This document shows positions 61,601-64,000 of a stretch of 64,000 nt of DNA, in pieces. The position numbers and the translations under genes were made by a program. Every line of letters starts with the position of its first letter. Position 1 is the first letter of the stretch. The DNA is taken from positions 1,178,001 to 1,242,000 of the forward strand of contig OZ245039.1 of assembly GCA_965224095.1 (NCBI GenBank), read 5' to 3'. Below the pieces are notes generated by a model. That model ran no database searches, was not told the origin of the DNA, and saw only the letters and a list, made by a program, of their open reading frames with translations. The stretch is from JBPEWY01 sp965224095 (GTDB lineage Bacteria; Bacteroidota; Bacteroidia; Flavobacteriales; Flavobacteriaceae).

Positions 61601-62215
61601 TCCGGTCGTTCTTTTGCATCGGAAACCGAACCTCCTCTTTACCTTACAAATGGAGCATCGTATTTATCGTACGGAAAGAACTATACCGTAATGCTCGCTC
61701 TAAAGACACTGATTGGCGAAGAGCAGGTCAATAAAGTTTTAAAAGATCTGGTGAATCGCTTCGGGAATAGGCGTATTCCCCAAATAACATCTACCGATTT
61801 TCTACATGCTATTTATCGGGAAACTCCGGATGTATACCACCCACTTATTAACGATTGGTTTAAACGTGTAATTACTTACGATTTAAAAGTGCAAAGCGCA
61901 AGCGTGGAAAAATTGGCAAACGGTCAATATAAAACGCTTATAGATATCTCGGCCCGACGGTTTGAAACAAACGCCGAGGGGCGCTTATTTCCGGTTTCGA
62001 TTGACGAACCCATTCCATTGGGCCTGTTTACAAAACATCCCGGTAAAACAACCCGGTCTGAACAAATACTACATCTGGAATCGCATAGAATTAATAAAGA
62101 AAACACACAGTTTATTGTTATTACCCGGGAGGCTCCTCTCTATATCGCAATAGATCCCTACGGAACACGATCGGATAAAAATCAATCAGATAATATTAAA
62201 ACCCTTGTTCACTAA
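58643..62215 (+). CDS. ABC permease fused to M1 aminopeptidase (1190 aa)
   Basis: An unusual but recurring fusion. Residues 1-570 hold two blocks of six membrane helices, each like an ABC-2-type permease half. A large extracytoplasmic part then carries an M1 metallopeptidase: GHWSFGGQALPGTIS near 890 (GAMEN-like site), zinc motif HEVAHQWWGH near 928 with the third ligand Glu in FTEGFAKYTEAV near 953. Zinc ligands intact. It may transport or degrade a peptide, together with the ATPase 10 bp before it. Bracketed by two LytS/LytTR systems, one of which probably controls it. Confidence 0.92.
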   Translation: MFLPLLQFETGYQSRQKAFLIFSILFFGFGFLLGAQGFAPAQVHYNSGYQISYNTGLLSLGCVFAIMFFTITGILRDKQYRMDTILYSTSIKKPSYFLSRFLGIFLFSLLVFSMTLFGFYAGTLSPALDPERLTSFHFSHYVWTWAIIVVPNVFICSVLIFSVSILTKNHIATYLSAIVIYALYWLCAIFFNSPMLANSIPPSPENMIIAALADPFGLSAFFEQTQYWTPFQKNNQLISFSGYFLWNRLIWGFIAFLFLAITYRLFSFKETNKKVKSIVKNETGRGALKTYRPVSVSPETLKARKKSFISVLRVELIYVFKSLPFLAVILVWMVIVTTEIYSRINQGGVYNDSLYPTTNLLIWLIKDPLPVLSLILIIFYSGELVWRERGLKFHEILDATPVLNGVLFLSKSLVLLLLPAILIGISICIAVGFQIAYGYFNFEIGQYLSMFYYLGVGFVFYSTLALFIQNICFNKYLGMILTGLVILLFRSSFSSFIGIHDPLLRIGSLPPTTYTNMTGYGDYSRPFHYVAAHWNILGILLALCSFKLWQRGSIRRLSGTVKKLYAGWKPWQRISLVSLLILFLCTGSVIYYNTHIISEYSTPQKELDFREGYERKYKKYEHLKPLLLIDAKTKMDIYPDARKFILKANYLLENTYNTPIDTVLISERSTLQSLTLENAVPIIYDSIYETRLFVFKTPLLPGNRIQMSYKLIEEKTGFTTSNSLVNNGSYLAHTSFEPSLRYRSGMEIASDFERKKRGLPPRKEKVMGNDHFADNTSVYHRIGFEAIVSTKEGQTAIAPGALLKKWTENGRNYFHYKPSIKIMPLVAYFSAAYKNTRETFKNISIEQYYHPAHEYNIENIQYSAKKALQYCITNFGEYPFNHLRIAEIPGHWSFGGQALPGTISMVEDRLYLLDNTDPDGFNLVAKRTVHEVAHQWWGHILAPKYMDGSSLFTEGFAKYTEAVVLEKMYGKRALWQLGETANKTYFSGRSFASETEPPLYLTNGASYLSYGKNYTVMLALKTLIGEEQVNKVLKDLVNRFGNRRIPQITSTDFLHAIYRETPDVYHPLINDWFKRVITYDLKVQSASVEKLANGQYKTLIDISARRFETNAEGRLFPVSIDEPIPLGLFTKHPGKTTRSEQILHLESHRINKENTQFIVITREAPLYIAIDPYGTRSDKNQSDNIKTLVH

Positions 62216-62258
62216 GCAAATCAAAATATATCTTAAAACTACCAAAGGATGGATTAAA

Positions 62259-62993
62259 TCATCCCATATGCCGGAGCAACTTCAACAAGCCGCTACGATT
62301 TCGTTTGGAGACCGAAACCCTGATATCGTTCCTTAAAAGAACCATATCTCCTGAAACCGACTGTATAAAACTCAAATTAATTAATTGAGAGCGATGTACC
62401 CGATAAAAACCCATTCCCTCGAACAGGTTTTCGTAGTGTTTTAAACTTTTAGACGATAATAACACTCTGTCGTCGGCCATATGAATTCGGGTATAATTTC
62501 CCTCCGCCACGCAAAGAACAATCGAGGAAACAGCTATCATTTGGTATCCGTTTTTTTGAGGAATGGAGATACTTTTAAGATTACTGCTCAACAGCTTTCT
62601 CAGCATGGTATATTTTTCGGTTGTGAACGTTTTCTTTTTTCTTTTTTCGTACGATGCTATAATGGTTCGGAACTTTTCAAAATCTACCGGCTTTTGAATG
62701 TAATGAAGCGCGAAATAATCGAAAGCCTTTTCTTTGAATTCTCCGTATGCCGTGATAAAAATAATCTCAAAATTTATTTCGTTTAATTGATCTAATAACT
62801 GAAAAGCATCCCTTTCTTTAAGTTTTATATCCAATAGTACCAGTTCCGGATTTTCTTTTTTCAACAAATAACCGGCCTCTTCAATATCTGAAGCAGTTCC
62901 TACAATCCCGAGTTGTGGTATATACTTTTCAATTCCCAAAATAAGAGATTGAAGTGCATTGGGTTCGTCTTCTATAATAACGGTTCTAATCAT
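62259..62993 (-). CDS. LytTR-family response regulator
   Basis: A 244-aa response regulator: receiver domain (MIRTVIIEDEPNALQSL; phosphorylated Asp in LVLLDIKLKERD near 54; FITAYGEFKEKAFDYF) and LytTR domain (MIAVSSIVLCVAEGNYTRIHMADDRVL; RVHRSQLINLSFIQSVSGD). Its start overlaps the kinase stop by 8 bp. Convergent with the peptidase gene. Confidence 0.93.
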   Translation of the reverse strand: MIRTVIIEDEPNALQSLILGIEKYIPQLGIVGTASDIEEAGYLLKKENPELVLLDIKLKERDAFQLLDQLNEINFEIIFITAYGEFKEKAFDYFALHYIQKPVDFEKFRTIIASYEKRKKKTFTTEKYTMLRKLLSSNLKSISIPQKNGYQMIAVSSIVLCVAEGNYTRIHMADDRVLLSSKSLKHYENLFEGMGFYRVHRSQLINLSFIQSVSGDMVLLRNDIRVSVSKRNRSGLLKLLRHMG

Positions 62994-64000
62994 AGTTCTG
63001 AATCGGAATCGTAACGGTTACTAACGTGCCGGTTACTTTTTTATGGGTATCAAACAAGGTCTCAATTTTTAAGGCATTCGGATAATTTCCTTTCCCAAAC
63101 AAATTCAAACGCTCTCTTATGTTGTTTAAAGCTATAGCATTAATTTCAATAATACTCTCTTTTTTCAATTTTCCCGAAGCTTCCATTCCTATTCCGTTAT
63201 CCAGAACCATACAAATGAGTTTATTTCCGGATTCTTTAAAGGTTATGGTTATCTTCCCACGTTTGTCTTTTAAAGGCGTAATTCCATGAATTATGGCATT
63301 TTCAACAATAGGCTGCATAACCATGGGAGGCATTTCAACATCCTCTACATCCACCACTTCAACTTTTACGGTATAATCAAAACTATCGTGATAACGTACT
63401 TTTTCCAATTCCAAATAATTTTCCAGGAGTTTCACCTCCTCCGTTAACGGTATCGCTGTCTTTTTGGAGTTGGTAAGAATAGTTCTGATGAGTTCTCCAA
63501 ATTTAGCCAATTGACGCTGTGCGCTATCGATATCATTTTTAAGGACAAAGTGTTGCACGCTACTTAAGGTATTATAAATAAAATGAGGGTTCATTTGAGT
63601 AAGCAGCGCCTGGTGTTTCAGGATGGCTATTTTTTCGTTGTACTCTCCCCGTTTTCTTATGGTTTCCATCCTGGTAGATACCAATATCCAGGTCAGGAGC
63701 AATCCAAGGAGTAATAACGATATTAAAAACCATTTTGTAGCATACCAGGCCTGGTTAATAGTAAAGTTCAGAACGGCCGGTACAGCACTTTCGTTCCCAT
63801 CTTTATCAATAGCTTTTACTTCAAAAGTATATGCGTTTCCGGGCAGATTGGAGTAACGCACTCCCCGGGAAGTTGTTGAAATCCATTGTTTTTCCCATGG
63901 TGTTAGCCGATACTGATATCGCACCTGGCCCAGGCTCCTAAAAGAAAGGCCGCTAAAATCAAAGTACAGATCATTTTGACTGTGACTTAATTCTGAAATG
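62986..64000 (-). CDS. LytS-like histidine kinase with Y_Y_Y-type sensor end, 5' part outside window
   Basis: A kinase that runs off the window: reading past the GTG at 63924 upstream continues in frame to base 64000 (SHSQNDLYFDFSGLSFRSLG, then QVRYQYRLTPWEKQW). This is the Y_Y_Y-type (two-component regulator propeller end) sensor segment. After one membrane helix (WFLISLLLLGLLLTWILV) comes the His-kinase domain with NPHFIYNTLSSVQHFVLKND (phospho-acceptor His) and an ATPase part (VENAIIHGITPL; NGIGMEASGK). Full proteins of this type often exceed 900 aa. Confidence 0.92.
   Translation of the reverse strand, partial: ISELSHSQNDLYFDFSGLSFRSLGQVRYQYRLTPWEKQWISTTSRGVRYSNLPGNAYTFEVKAIDKDGNESAVPAVLNFTINQAWYATKWFLISLLLLGLLLTWILVSTRMETIRKRGEYNEKIAILKHQALLTQMNPHFIYNTLSSVQHFVLKNDIDSAQRQLAKFGELIRTILTNSKKTAIPLTEEVKLLENYLELEKVRYHDSFDYTVKVEVVDVEDVEMPPMVMQPIVENAIIHGITPLKDKRGKITITFKESGNKLICMVLDNGIGMEASGKLKKESIIEINAIALNNIRERLNLFGKGNYPNALKIETLFDTHKKVTGTLVTVTIPIQNYD

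Overview
The window looks like a chromosomal segment of a low-GC member of the Bacteroidota, most likely Flavobacteriaceae. The signs are a type III glutamine synthetase, a BlaI/M56 pair whose peptidase carries a plug-like tail, LytS/LytTR two-component systems, many small lipoproteins, a BfmA/BtgA mobilization protein, and repeated promoters with the Bacteroidota -7 element TAnnTTTG instead of strong Shine-Dalgarno sites. This placement is inferred from protein families; no rRNA is present.

Layout. 1-8.3 kb is core: purM (partial), a structured RNA candidate, glnN, a Na/Ca antiporter, a BlaI repressor with an M56 peptidase, two very short ORFs, a 49-aa conserved protein and apt. 8.3-20.6 kb is an AT-rich integrated element in the 3' end of tRNA-Arg(ACG). 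It has a tyrosine recombinase next to the tRNA, matching double GGTGTACA boxes just inside both ends, a mobilization protein without its relaxase, and cargo: a DUF6236-like protein, a secreted trypsin-like protease, a HEPN-like protein, an RDD protein and a block of lipoprotein and small membrane genes. 20.59-21.13 kb holds four more copies of the tRNA 3' end, most followed by its own terminator-like hairpin, including a 198-bp hairpin-rich tandem duplication. This looks like a stack of integration footprints.

21.4-35 kb is accessory. It holds four double-domain SnoaL-like proteins, two AraC regulators, an ABM-domain membrane protein, a TMEM175-like channel and a tight seven-gene minus-strand operon: radical SAM, MoaF-like, two SnoaL-like, egtB, egtD, and an Asp/Glu-racemase-fold protein. 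The operon and a separate SnoaL lipoprotein gene share a 40-bp element placed exactly 53 bp upstream of both starts. The EgtD and racemase-like proteins carry substitutions at positions that matter for substrate or catalysis, so the product may not be plain ergothioneine.

35.3-51.6 kb is a mostly plus-strand region of regulators and stress or detoxification enzymes: PPOX flavoprotein, MarR with a cysteine-synthase-like enzyme, GlxA-like regulator with a metal-binding/DJ-1 fusion, OsmC-ACT-DinB, GNAT-ATP-grasp-aldo/keto reductase, and creatininase with an alginate-export-like porin. The MarR operator core reappears upstream of the GNAT operon. 51.8-64 kb returns to a more ordinary layout: a membrane AraC regulator, DUF2490 with alpha-carbonic anhydrase, and two LytS/LytTR systems flanking an ABC ATPase and a 1190-aa ABC-permease/M1-aminopeptidase fusion. 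The last kinase gene runs off the window.
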